Positions 29,684-38,093 of a stretch of DNA of 64,000 nt are shown here, in pieces. Positions within the stretch are counted from its first letter, which is position 1, and the number at the start of each line of letters is the position of its first letter. The notes under the pieces were generated by a model. It was given only the letters and a program-made list of their open reading frames with translations. It ran no database searches and had not been told where the DNA came from. Source of the DNA: a virus. Position numbers and translations under genes: made by a program. Where the stretch lies: the IMG/VR virus record IMGVR_UViG_3300046616_000603, positions 1-64,000 of that record. One strand, written 5' to 3'.

Positions 29684-32323
29684 ATGAGCGCTTTTAGCCC
29701 TGAAGAACAAAAACTGCTGGTGCAGGCCGAGTATGGCCAGTTCCTGCGCGAGAAAATCAAGCTGGCGCCGCGCCGTGGCTTCAACGTGCCACTGGCCGAG
29801 ATCAATCCGGCGCTCAAGCCGCACACGCGCGACATGGTGCGCTGGGCGCTCGCCGGTGGCCAGCGCGCGATATTCGCCAGCTTTGGCTTGCATAAGACCG
29901 CCACCAACCTCGAAATCATGCGCCTCATCGGCATCCATCGCCCTGGCCTGCGTCTGATCGTGCTGCCGCTGGGAGTGCGCCAGGAGTTCGTGCGCGAGGC
30001 GCGCCAGCGCTTCACCGGCGAGTATGCTATGAAGTTGCAGTTCATCCGGTCCACGGCCGAGATGGTCGACCCGGACGTCATCTACCTCACGAACTATGAG
30101 ACCGTCCGCGACGGCAAGATCGACGTGACGCGGTGCCGCGCGGTGGCGCTGGACGAGGCGGCCGTGCTGCGCAGCTACGGCAGCAAGACCTTTCAAGAGT
30201 TCCTGCCGATGTTCGAGTCGGTCGAATTCAAGTTCGTGTTCACAGCCACGCCGAGCCCCAACCGCTTGAAGGAGCTGATCCACTATGCCGGCTTCCTGGG
30301 CACTATGGATACTGGTGAGGCGCTTACTCGCTTTTTCCAGCGAGACAGCGAAAAGGCCGGCAACCTGACGCTGTATCCCCATAAGATCCGGGAATTTTGG
30401 CTGTGGGTAGCCAGTTGGGCGCTGTACCTTCAGAAGCCGAGCGACCTGGGCCACTCGGACGAGGGCTATGTGCTGCCGCCGCTCGACCTGCAGGTGCACG
30501 AGGTGGCCAGCAACTACGAGGCCGCCGGCAACGAGAAGAACGGGCAGGGGCTGCTGATCCCAAACGTCGCGATGGGCCTGTCGGCCGCTGCCGGCGAGAA
30601 GCGCGAGAGCTTGCTCGACCGTGTTGCGAAGGTGGTCGATCTGCTGCGCGGTCGGCCCGCCGGCGCACAGGCCATCGTCTGGTGTGACCTGAACGACGAG
30701 CAGCGCGCGCTGGAGAAGGCTATCGCGGCCGAGGGCTGGACCGTCTCTTCGCTGGACGGCAGCCAAGATCAGGACCTCCGCGAGCAGCTGATGGACGATT
30801 GGCGTGAGCGCCGAACCGATATCTTCCTGTCCAAGCCGGTGATGTACGGCGCCGGCCCGAACCTGCAGCAGTGCCAGCTGATGATCTTCGCCGGCATCGG
30901 CTTCAAGTTTGCAGACTTCATCCAGGCCGCCCACCGGATCTACCGCTTCGGCCAGGCCGGCACCTGCAGCGTGCATCTGATCCACACCGAAGTAGAGCGC
31001 GCGGTGCTGGCCATCCTGATGGAGAAATGGCGCCTGCACGACGACGCCGTGGCTATGATGGGCGAGATCATCCGAGAATACGGGTTGGACCAGCTGCAAA
31101 TGCAGGACACGCTCGCGCGCACCATCGGCGTGCAGCGCCAGGTCGCCGTCGGAGAGCACTTCACGGTGGCGAACAACGACTGTGTTCTGGAAGCGCTGGA
31201 GCAGCCGGACAATTCTGTTGGCATGATCCTGACGTCGATTCCATTTGGGAACCAGTACGAATACAGCCCGAGCTACAACGACTTCGGCCACACCGTGGAC
31301 AATGACCAGTTCTGGCGGCAGATGGACTTTCTGACGCCGCAGCTGCTGCGCATCCTCCAGCCAGGCCGCATCTACGCCTGCCACGTCAAGGACCGGATCC
31401 TGTTCGGCAACGTCACTGGCGCCGGCGTTCCGACGGTCAGCCCTTTCCACGCCGAGGCGATCTTCCACGCCCAGAAGCATGGCTTCGACTACATGGGCAT
31501 GATCACGGTGGTGACCGACGTGGTGCGCGAGAATAACCAGACCTACCGCCTGGGCTACTCCGAGGTGTGCAAGGACGGTACGAAGATGGGTGTAGGCATG
31601 CCAGAGTACATCCTGTTGTTCCACAAGCCACAATCCGATCGCTCGCGCGGCTACGCCGACGTGCCGGTGACCAAGCAGAAGCCGCTGTGCATCGACGACG
31701 CCGGCACCGCCGTGTCGTTCGATCGCAAGCTGGCGCCGATCCCCGGCACCGGCTACAGCGTGGCGCGCTGGCAGGTCGACGCCCACGCCTTCTGGCGCTC
31801 AAGCGGCAACCGCCTGCTGGGTGCGGCAGAGCTGGCCGCCTATGGGCCCGGCAAGCTGGCCAAGCTGTTCACCGAGCTGTCGCTGACCAATGTCTACGAC
31901 TACGAGCTGCACGTCGCGACCGGCGAGCATATGCTGGCCGCCAACGCGCTGCCGGCCACCTACATGAGCCTCGCACCGGGCAGTAGCGATCCGATGGTCT
32001 GGCATGACATCGTCCGCATGCGCACCTTGAACGGCGAGCAGTCGGCGCGCGCGGTCGAGAACCATGTATGTCCGTTCCAGATCGATATCGTGGACCGCTT
32101 GATCAATCGCTACACGAATAAGGGTGACATCGTCTACGACCCGTTCCACGGCCTCGGTACCGTCGGCGTGCGCTCGGTCAAGCTGGGCCGCCGAGGCGCC
32201 GGTTCGGAATTGAACGCCGGCTACTTCCGCGACCAGGTGCACTACTTGCAGCTGATGGAGCGCGAGGTCAGCATGCCCACGCTGTTCGATCTGGCCGCGC
32301 TGGATCAGGAGAACGCATCGTGA
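29684..32323 (+). CDS. SNF2-like helicase fused to N4/N6 DNA methyltransferase
   Basis: 879 aa. The N-terminal 480 residues are an SF2 helicase: 'FGLHKT' (67-72), DEAA (157-160), 'FTATPSPNR', and 'QAAHRIYRFGQ' as motif VI. The Walker A Gly is replaced (GLHKT, not GLGKT). Residues 490-860 are a D12/N4-N6 methyltransferase with a catalytic 'TSIPF' (517-521) in place of TSPPY and a SAM motif 'YDPFHGLGTVG' (818-828). Likely a self-guided adenine or cytosine-N4 methylase. SD GGAGAAATA. Confidence 0.9.
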   Translation: MSAFSPEEQKLLVQAEYGQFLREKIKLAPRRGFNVPLAEINPALKPHTRDMVRWALAGGQRAIFASFGLHKTATNLEIMRLIGIHRPGLRLIVLPLGVRQEFVREARQRFTGEYAMKLQFIRSTAEMVDPDVIYLTNYETVRDGKIDVTRCRAVALDEAAVLRSYGSKTFQEFLPMFESVEFKFVFTATPSPNRLKELIHYAGFLGTMDTGEALTRFFQRDSEKAGNLTLYPHKIREFWLWVASWALYLQKPSDLGHSDEGYVLPPLDLQVHEVASNYEAAGNEKNGQGLLIPNVAMGLSAAAGEKRESLLDRVAKVVDLLRGRPAGAQAIVWCDLNDEQRALEKAIAAEGWTVSSLDGSQDQDLREQLMDDWRERRTDIFLSKPVMYGAGPNLQQCQLMIFAGIGFKFADFIQAAHRIYRFGQAGTCSVHLIHTEVERAVLAILMEKWRLHDDAVAMMGEIIREYGLDQLQMQDTLARTIGVQRQVAVGEHFTVANNDCVLEALEQPDNSVGMILTSIPFGNQYEYSPSYNDFGHTVDNDQFWRQMDFLTPQLLRILQPGRIYACHVKDRILFGNVTGAGVPTVSPFHAEAIFHAQKHGFDYMGMITVVTDVVRENNQTYRLGYSEVCKDGTKMGVGMPEYILLFHKPQSDRSRGYADVPVTKQKPLCIDDAGTAVSFDRKLAPIPGTGYSVARWQVDAHAFWRSSGNRLLGAAELAAYGPGKLAKLFTELSLTNVYDYELHVATGEHMLAANALPATYMSLAPGSSDPMVWHDIVRMRTLNGEQSARAVENHVCPFQIDIVDRLINRYTNKGDIVYDPFHGLGTVGVRSVKLGRRGAGSELNAGYFRDQVHYLQLMEREVSMPTLFDLAALDQENAS

Positions 32324-32511
32324 CCCGCCGCCGTGCTTTGACTGATGACCAGGTGCGCGCGATCCGCGCAGCGCACAAGCCTGGTGTTCGTGGCGCCGGG
32401 TACCGGGAATTGGCGCGCCGGTTCGGCGTGGCCGAATCGACGGTCCGCGACGCGCTGACAGGGCGGACTGCCTACGCGGTTGCAGTGGAGGGCGTCCGTG
32501 AACTATTTTGA
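32320..32511 (+). CDS. Small HTH protein (63 aa)
   Basis: GTG start overlapping the previous stop. Hin-type HTH: 'LTDDQVRAIRAAHKPG', 'YRELARRFGVAESTVRDALT'. Could be a regulator of the replication genes that follow. It overlaps the next gene by 14 bp. Confidence 0.75.
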   Translation: MTRRRALTDDQVRAIRAAHKPGVRGAGYRELARRFGVAESTVRDALTGRTAYAVAVEGVRELF

Positions 32512-33451
32512 GCACCACATTGGCGACTATGACAAGAACACGTCACACCTGTCGGCCTGCGAGGATGGCATCTACTGCCGCATGATTCGCCGCTATCTCG
32601 ACAAGGAAGTTCCGCTCGATCCGGACACGGATGAAATAAAACGCGTGGTCCGCGCACGCACTCGTGAGGAAAAAAAATCAGTTGATGCTGTTCTCAAAGA
32701 ATTTTTTTATCTCGAGGCGGATGGCTGGCACCACAAAACCTGCGACGAAATTATCGCGGCCTACCAGGCCGGCGAGCCAGAGCGCGAGGCGAAGAAGGCC
32801 AACGAGGAAACGCGCCTGAAACGGCATAGGGACGAGCGTGCAGGCCTATTTGCGCAGCTTACAGCAGCGGGGCGGCATGCTACTTGGAACATCGGGATCA
32901 AGGAATTGCGCTTGATGGTGGCCTCGTTGCATGAGCCGGAAACGCCCCAACCTGCAACGCCACCTGTAACGGCACCTGCAACGCCTGCAACGGCTACCCA
33001 TACACCAATACCCAATACCCATACACCAGACACCATAGGTATACCTTCTTTGTCGGCGAATGACGCCGACCCGCAGATTGTCGACGGGGATGGCATCGCG
33101 CCGGAGAAGAAGCAAAAGTACACCGAGGAGGACCAGCGCTGCGCCGAGTGGATCTTCGACCGTATCCTGAAGACCAACCCCAAACACTCGCGGCCGAAGT
33201 TCACAAAGTGGGCTGATGAGGTGCGCCTGCTACGTGAGGGCAAGAAGATCACGCATCGCGAGATCTGCGAGATGTTTGACTGGGTGCAGACCGACACATT
33301 CTGGCGCGCCAACATCCTCTCGCCGGCGAAGCTGCGCGACAAGTGGGACCAACTGACGATCAAACGCGGCACGCCGCAGAAAGGACAGAAACATGACAAC
33401 TTTGCCGCGCAGGATTACCGGGCAGGAGTTCGCGCCGATGGCTCGTTCTGA
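32498..33451 (+). CDS. DUF1376 (YdaU-like) replication protein
   Basis: 317 aa. Residues 1-90 are DUF1376: 'NYFEHHIGDYDKNTSHLSAC', 'YCRMIRRYLDKEVPLD', 'KEFFYLEADGWHHKTCDEII'. A Thr/Pro-rich linker (PATPPVTAPATPATATHTPI) leads to a C-terminal DNA-binding-type region ('NPKHSRPKFTKWADEVRLLR', 'DTFWRANILSPAKLRDKWDQ') as in phage O-like initiators. The GTG at 32498 has GGAGG upstream. The origin could lie in the linker-coding DNA, but no iterons stand out. Adjacent to a DnaC-like loader. Confidence 0.85.
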   Translation: MNYFEHHIGDYDKNTSHLSACEDGIYCRMIRRYLDKEVPLDPDTDEIKRVVRARTREEKKSVDAVLKEFFYLEADGWHHKTCDEIIAAYQAGEPEREAKKANEETRLKRHRDERAGLFAQLTAAGRHATWNIGIKELRLMVASLHEPETPQPATPPVTAPATPATATHTPIPNTHTPDTIGIPSLSANDADPQIVDGDGIAPEKKQKYTEEDQRCAEWIFDRILKTNPKHSRPKFTKWADEVRLLREGKKITHREICEMFDWVQTDTFWRANILSPAKLRDKWDQLTIKRGTPQKGQKHDNFAAQDYRAGVRADGSF

Positions 33452-34217
33452 CGGCCGCTCGCGCTACTTCAGCGCCATCCTGGAACGATGCGAGCACCAC
33501 GGCGAGTTCACTTCGATGCTCGTGGCTGGCGCCTGGTCAACCTGCGTTGTGTGCGATCAGGCGGATGAAGAAGCAGAGCGGGCGGCGGCGCAGGTCGCAT
33601 GGAGGGGCCAGCTTTCCGCCCGTGCATGGGACGCCCGGCTGGGCCGTGCGGCGATTCCAGAGCGCTTTTCTGACCGGAGGCTGTCTACGTACCTGCCGAC
33701 GTGTCCGGAGGCCGCCCAGGCGCTCTCCGTAGCTCAGCGCTATGCTGACAACTTCGGGTCCGTCCGCAAGTCCGGCGCGTGCCTGATTTTTTGCGGCGAC
33801 GTTGGCACCGGCAAGACCCACCTGGCTGTTGGCATCGCGCACGCGGTGCTGGAGCAGGGCGGCCAAGCCGTGTTTTCCTCGGTGATCCGCGCCGTACGGT
33901 CCGTGAAGGAAACCTATGGCAAGGGCGTCCAGCGGACCGAAGCGCAGGCGCTGCGGGATCTGGTCGAGCCGGATCTGCTGATCCTCGACGAGGTGGGCGT
34001 GCAGTTCGGCACCGATGCCGAAAAGCTGATCCTATTCGAAATCATCAACGGCCGCTACGAGGCGCGCCGTCCGATGATCATCATCAGCAATCTGGCCATC
34101 GGGGAGTTGGAGAAGTACCTGGGCGCGCGCGCGGTTGATCGGTTGCGCGAGGGTGGCGGCAAGGTGGTGGTGTTCGACTGGGAATCGTATCGCGGCCGGC
34201 GCGAGGTTGCGGCATGA
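33393..34217 (+). CDS. DnaC-like helicase loader ATPase
   Basis: 274 aa. N-terminal Cys/His sites (C33, H35, C51, C54) suggest a zinc finger. The AAA+ core has Walker A GDVGTGKT (135-142), Walker B 'LLILDEVGVQ', sensor I 'IIISNL' and 'GARAVDRLREGGGK' with the Arg finger. It would load the host DnaB helicase at the phage origin together with the DUF1376 protein. It overlaps that gene by 59 bp. Confidence 0.9.
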   Translation: MTTLPRRITGQEFAPMARSDGRSRYFSAILERCEHHGEFTSMLVAGAWSTCVVCDQADEEAERAAAQVAWRGQLSARAWDARLGRAAIPERFSDRRLSTYLPTCPEAAQALSVAQRYADNFGSVRKSGACLIFCGDVGTGKTHLAVGIAHAVLEQGGQAVFSSVIRAVRSVKETYGKGVQRTEAQALRDLVEPDLLILDEVGVQFGTDAEKLILFEIINGRYEARRPMIIISNLAIGELEKYLGARAVDRLREGGGKVVVFDWESYRGRREVAA

Positions 34218-34639
34218 GCAAGTCGAAGAAACCACGCAAGGCCTACCGGCAGAAACCGGCGGTCCTTCCGTTCGGCATGCGCCGGCAGGTGCAGATGGAA
34301 ATGCCCGGCTACCAGGCCATGATCGCGTTGGGCATGGACCACCTGCAGGAACAGCACATCTACGACCTGCTGTCGGCTGCGGACCTCGCGAAGCGCACGG
34401 CGCCGGCCGGGCACGCGATCATCGACGTTGCGCACAGCATGGTGCTGGCCTGCGCGGAGATCCAGCACCGCGCTCAGCGCGTCGGCAAGACAGGTGCCAG
34501 CGGCGACGAAATGCATCTGCTCAAGGCAGGCCTGCCGCAGCTGATGGATTTCCTGCGCACGGTATCGAACTTCGATATTGCGCGGGCGGCTGCAGCGGCA
34601 GTCGCAGAGTTCGATCGCAACGGCGTACTGCGCGTATGA
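34214..34639 (+). CDS. Hypothetical helical protein (141 aa)
   Basis: MSKSKKPRKAYRQKPAVLPF and then helices 'QIQHRAQRV'-like and 'HLLKAGLPQLMDFLRTVSNF'. Basic N-terminus, no membrane span. Coupled by ATGA to the DnaC-like gene. Similar proteins are seen after helicase loaders in phages I recall, but the role is unknown. 34640-34713 holds a short inverted repeat and no gene. Confidence 0.6.
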   Translation: MSKSKKPRKAYRQKPAVLPFGMRRQVQMEMPGYQAMIALGMDHLQEQHIYDLLSAADLAKRTAPAGHAIIDVAHSMVLACAEIQHRAQRVGKTGASGDEMHLLKAGLPQLMDFLRTVSNFDIARAAAAAVAEFDRNGVLRV

Positions 34640-34713
34640 CACCACGCGCACGTGGCCTAGCGAAACACAAAAGACTGTGTTAACGTCCAGCTACACACCA
34701 AGGAGTACACCAC

Positions 34714-35265
34714 ATGGGCTTTGCTGACCGATACCTGCACGCCGTAAATTCGTCCGACTTGCGCGATGATGAACATCACCACGCCACCGACGCGCTGTGC
34801 GCGGCCGCGCTGGCCGACACCACCGGCGCCGGTATTGGATCGCTTCTTTCGCGCGTAAAGTACGCCGACGGCACTCAGCACAAGCTGTTCGAATCGGGTA
34901 GTGCCAACCTGGGCAGCCTGTTGCGCATCTGGACCGCGCGCGTGATCGTCAAGGGACGCGAGCGCAAGTGGGTGAAGGAGGGCACCGCGTGGGACGCGCA
35001 GGCCGCCCAGGCGCTGTACCGCCGCGTTGCCGAGCGCTCGCTGGCCTACTGGCTGGACGGGAAGTGCCCGGCGTGCAGCGGCAGCGGCAACACTGCCGAC
35101 CGCCGTATCTGCGTTCCTTGCAGAGGCACCGGCAAGGCGGAGATCTCCGGCGCCGGAGGCTTCGAACTGGAGAGGGTCAAGGACATGGTGTCCGAACTGG
35201 AAGGTCTGCTTCAATCGCATAATACTCGCGCTTCGGTAATGCTGCGCAACAGCCAAGGAGCTTGA
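34714..35265 (+). CDS. DnaJ-type zinc-finger protein, candidate late regulator
   Basis: 183 aa. A CxxCxGxG pair ('CPACSGSGNTADRRICVPCR', then 'GTGK') forms a DnaJ-like zinc finger near residues 118-140. The position at the end of the early operon is that of lambda Q; Q also has a zinc motif, so a role in late antitermination is possible but unproven. SD AAGGAG. The 3' end (35170-35241) is duplicated at 37045-37116, on the other side of the serine-recombinase gene. Confidence 0.65.
   Translation: MGFADRYLHAVNSSDLRDDEHHHATDALCAAALADTTGAGIGSLLSRVKYADGTQHKLFESGSANLGSLLRIWTARVIVKGRERKWVKEGTAWDAQAAQALYRRVAERSLAYWLDGKCPACSGSGNTADRRICVPCRGTGKAEISGAGGFELERVKDMVSELEGLLQSHNTRASVMLRNSQGA
35170..35241 (+). 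repeat. Left copy of duplicated gene end (putative att)
   Basis: A 72-bp segment matching 37045-37116 at roughly 70% identity. The most conserved part is GGACATGGTGTCCG, whose first 13 bp (35181-35193) form a 5-3-5 inverted repeat. The two copies flank 1.8 kb that holds only a 56-aa gene and the recombinase. Confidence 0.65.
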
Positions 35266-35296
35266 TCCACATCAAACGGCGCGCGCACCGGTCTGG

Positions 35297-35302
35297 TAAT
35301 CT
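35297..35302 (+). promoter_or_regulatory. Possible extended -10 of 56-aa gene
   Basis: TGG-TAATCT, with the hexamer 35297-35302 ending 6 nt before the ATG at 35309. The hexamer is a weak match, but the geometry is that of the other leaderless genes. Confidence 0.4.
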
Positions 35303-35308
35303 GCGCTG

Positions 35309-35479
35309 ATGGACTACAGGACGAAAGCAATGTGCCGGGTGGCTCTGGACTTGGCAAGGATGCATGGGCTTCAGTTCGCTGCGGCGTTTCTGGCGGAGAA
35401 CCACGTTTCGATCGAGGTCGCTCTCTTTGTCCTCGTGAGACGAGAGACCGGAGGCGCATATAGTCGTGCTATCGTTTGA
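35309..35479 (+). CDS. Small protein accompanying the serine recombinase (56 aa)
   Basis: MDYRTKAMCRVALDLARMHG, then 'FAAAFLAENHVSIEVALFVL'. Helical. Similar small genes upstream of phage recombinases are familiar to me, but no function is known. It may be a directionality or regulatory factor. It has no SD, which fits a leaderless start. Confidence 0.6.
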   Translation: MDYRTKAMCRVALDLARMHGLQFAAAFLAENHVSIEVALFVLVRRETGGAYSRAIV

Positions 35480-35507
35480 AGGTATGGGTAACTGATTGAG
35501 GTGCGCC

Positions 35508-37046
35508 ATGCCATCAAGCAAGTCTACGGGCAGCGCCCGCGCGTTGGTTGGTAGGAAGGCTGCTTCCTACCTTCGAATGTCATCGGATGGGCAGGCGGGT
35601 TCAATCGCCAACCAGCGGGCGGCCATCGCCGCGTACGCGCGCCGCCACCGCATAGAGGTCGTCTCCGAGTACTCAGACCCCGGGAAGAGCGGGCTGGGGA
35701 TAAAAGGGCGGCCAGGTCTGCAGCGGTTATTGGCTGATGTCACCAGTAAGGACGTCGAGTACCACGTAATCCTGGTGTACGACGTCAGCCGATGGGGACG
35801 GTTTCAAGATGTAGACGAAAGCGCACACTACGAGTTCCTCTGTCGGAACGCCGGGATCGACGTGGTTTATTGTGCGGAAGAATTCGATAACGACGGCTCC
35901 GCGATAGCAGCAATCGTGAAGACGATGAAGCGCGCAATGGCAGCTGAGTACAGTCGCGCCCTGTCCGTGAAGGTGTTCGAGGCACAGACACGCCTTGCTC
36001 GGTCGGGATTCAAGCAAGGTGGGCCGGCAGGATATGGTTTGCGCCGCGCCTCGGTTGGGCCAGACGGCGAAATTCGTAGGGTCCTGGTGGCCGGAGATCG
36101 GAAAGGCGCGCCGGCCGACCACGTCATTTTCGTGTGGGGCCCGAGTCACGAGGTGGCCATTGTGCGCCAGATCTATGACTGGTACGTGAGCGGCGAGAAG
36201 GGCGACACTGCGATCGCCGCAGAACTAAACGCCCGTGGCATCACTTCGGAATCCGGCCGGACGTGGACCCCGCCGGTTGTGGTTAGCATCTTGACGAACG
36301 AGAAGTACATCGGCACCGTGGTGTACAACCGCAAATCATACAAGCTGCAGGGCGTGGTCTGCGACAATCCGCGCCAAGCATGGATCAGGAAGCCGAAAGC
36401 CTTTCCGGCCTTGATCGATTCGGCAGTTTTTCACCGCGCGCAGGAGATTCGCCGCGAGCGCGCGGAGCGCTACACGCGGCAGGAGTTGTTGGATATCCTG
36501 CGGCGCATCTATTCGGAACACGGCAAAATCTCGACGAAGCTGATCGATGAGTATCCGGACGGTCCACACCACAATGCGTTCCTGAACCGTTTCCAGACGC
36601 TCAGCAACGCATACCGTCTGGCAGGCGTGCCGGCCACGCAACGGGCCGATCGTTACCTGGACAGCTTACGCAAGACCGAGACTATCCGTAATGACGCGAT
36701 GGCAAAGGTCAAAGAATGTGTGGCAGCCGCTGGCGGTACGTTTGATCCGCTGCCGTCGAAGAACACCTTCGTTTTGAACGGCGCCGCACACACACGGTTG
36801 CTTGTCGTCCGGGCGCGCCGCAATCGCGAGGACCGGCCGTACCGTTGGAGCTTTCCCCTACGCGAGGTCGCAGGAATACATTTCATTATTGCAATCCAAC
36901 TTGAGCCATCAAACTCGGCTGTGCGCGGTTTGTATCTTTTACCAGTTGACGTTGTTCGCTATCCCACACTTGTCATGCGCGAGGAACGTCCTGACGAGTT
37001 CGCGAGGTGTCGCTATTGTTCGATTGATGCTCTATTCGGGACCTGA
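35508..37046 (+). CDS. Large serine recombinase
   Basis: 512 aa. The N-terminal resolvase domain has 'AASYLRMSSDGQAGSIANQR' with the nucleophile Ser25 and 'VYDVSRWGRFQD'. A recombinase domain follows ('FKQGGPAGYGLRRASVGPDG', 'TSESGRTWTPPVVVSILTNE', 'KYIGTVVYN'), then a long C-terminal region without an obvious zinc ribbon. The start at 35508 has GAGG upstream. The TGA overlaps the first base of the duplicated segment at 37045, so the gene reaches right to the putative attachment site. Confidence 0.9.
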   Translation: MPSSKSTGSARALVGRKAASYLRMSSDGQAGSIANQRAAIAAYARRHRIEVVSEYSDPGKSGLGIKGRPGLQRLLADVTSKDVEYHVILVYDVSRWGRFQDVDESAHYEFLCRNAGIDVVYCAEEFDNDGSAIAAIVKTMKRAMAAEYSRALSVKVFEAQTRLARSGFKQGGPAGYGLRRASVGPDGEIRRVLVAGDRKGAPADHVIFVWGPSHEVAIVRQIYDWYVSGEKGDTAIAAELNARGITSESGRTWTPPVVVSILTNEKYIGTVVYNRKSYKLQGVVCDNPRQAWIRKPKAFPALIDSAVFHRAQEIRRERAERYTRQELLDILRRIYSEHGKISTKLIDEYPDGPHHNAFLNRFQTLSNAYRLAGVPATQRADRYLDSLRKTETIRNDAMAKVKECVAAAGGTFDPLPSKNTFVLNGAAHTRLLVVRARRNREDRPYRWSFPLREVAGIHFIIAIQLEPSNSAVRGLYLLPVDVVRYPTLVMREERPDEFARCRYCSIDALFGT

Positions 37047-37116
37047 GCGCGTGCTGGACATGGTGTCCGGGCTGGAAGGCCTGCTCCAATCGCACAACGC
37101 ACGTGCAGGAATTATG
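37045..37116 (+). repeat. Right copy of duplicated gene end (putative att)
   Basis: Matches 35170-35241. In frame it encodes 'ERVLDMVSGLEGLLQSHNAR', against 'ERVKDMVSELEGLLQSHNTR' in the intact gene, and the frame runs on to a TGA at 37138-37140. It is a gene-end remnant with the same GGACATGGTGTCC core (37056-37068). 37141-37277 shows no gene. Confidence 0.65.
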
Positions 37117-37277
37117 CCTCGGGGCGTGACTGGAGTTTGAGGTGCCAACAGATACCGCGCTGGCATTCTCGCCGAGGGACCAGATTGTGCCGAGCTGTAG
37201 AAGTGGGCTACCTAAAAGCGGAAAGGTGCTACGATTGTTCAGGCAGCGAGCCCAAGCTACCGCAGCACCCCGGCTAA

Positions 37278-38027
37278 TCATTTCCCCATCGTGTAGGTGT
37301 AAATTACCGTTATAGCCAAGCGATTTTTTTCTTTATAGCGGATCGCATTCTCGCCAGTAGGTAGTGGCTGATTTGCCTTAATGCCGTCTCCAAGTTCTTT
37401 CGAATACGGTTCAACTGAGAGGCCGATACCGAGGTTGTGGGTCGACTTATCGCCATCATTCGGTTTGAAAGCGACGAGCCATCCCAGCGTTACTGAATCC
37501 ATTAGCTTTTTATCGCCGAATAGACTGGCACCGACGAACACACCCTGACGGAAGTGCAGGTTATCAAATCGCTCGGTGAAGTACCAGTGCCGCTCCAGCA
37601 TCAATCGAGGGACGACATCACGTTCGCTGGAAACGCGCACCACGCCGTTGACGAGCTGCGCCTCTTCAATTGCTGATCCGCGTTTGCCTAGCTTCGTGGA
37701 TACTGCCAATCCGACACCGAAATTGTTCCAAAATTCATCGTTTTTCGATGCATTGCCATTTGCCTCATCGGCAGCTGCTTTTGCCTTCGCTGCTTTTTCT
37801 TTCGCGGCTGCAGCTGCTTTTTCCGTGTCGGCTGCTGCTTTGTCTGCATCCTCCACTTTCTTTTTTGCCAACTCGGCTTTTTGGGCCTTAAGGGCGTCGA
37901 TAGTTTTTTGAGCCTCTTCAATTTGTTTGTCGATCGCAGCACCATCGGCTGGAGCGGCGCCTTGTTGTTGTGCAGATGCGCCTGCAGAAAGTAGGCACAT
38001 TGCTGTGATGATCACAAAGTTTTTCAT
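37278..38027 (-). CDS. Reversed secreted coiled-coil outer-surface protein
   Basis: 249 aa. Signal peptide MKNFVIITAMCLLSAGASAQ, then a long Ala/Lys/Glu coiled coil (DKQIEEAQKTIDALKAQKAE to about residue 90), and a beta-rich C-terminal half that may form a barrel ('NNFGVGLAVSTKLGKRGSAI', 'LMLERHWYFTERFDNLHFRQ', 'LAITVIYTYTMGK' end). Likely periplasmic or outer-membrane. SD AGGGGG. It faces against the late operon with its own promoter and lower GC: a probable lysogenic conversion gene. Confidence 0.8.
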   Translation of the reverse strand: MKNFVIITAMCLLSAGASAQQQGAAPADGAAIDKQIEEAQKTIDALKAQKAELAKKKVEDADKAAADTEKAAAAAKEKAAKAKAAADEANGNASKNDEFWNNFGVGLAVSTKLGKRGSAIEEAQLVNGVVRVSSERDVVPRLMLERHWYFTERFDNLHFRQGVFVGASLFGDKKLMDSVTLGWLVAFKPNDGDKSTHNLGIGLSVEPYSKELGDGIKANQPLPTGENAIRYKEKNRLAITVIYTYTMGK

Positions 38028-38064
38028 ATACCCCCTAGTTATCAATTGTAATTTATGAAACTAT

Positions 38065-38093
38065 AAGGTAATTATCGAAAAAGAATATGTCAA
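38065..38093 (-). promoter_or_regulatory. Sigma-70 promoter of reversed secreted protein
   Basis: Minus strand: -35 TTGACA (38093-38088), 17-nt spacer, -10 TACCTT (38070-38065). Start near 38058, leaving about 30 nt of leader with AGGGGG before the ATG at 38027. Confidence 0.65.

Noticed and set aside
29663-31786. 707-codon minus frame opposite the helicase-methylase
   Set aside because: Antisense shadow of a gene with clear motifs.
32940-33020. Iteron-type origin in the DUF1376 linker
   Set aside because: The GCAACGCCACCTGTAACG-like repetition encodes the Thr/Pro linker and is too irregular to claim as iterons.
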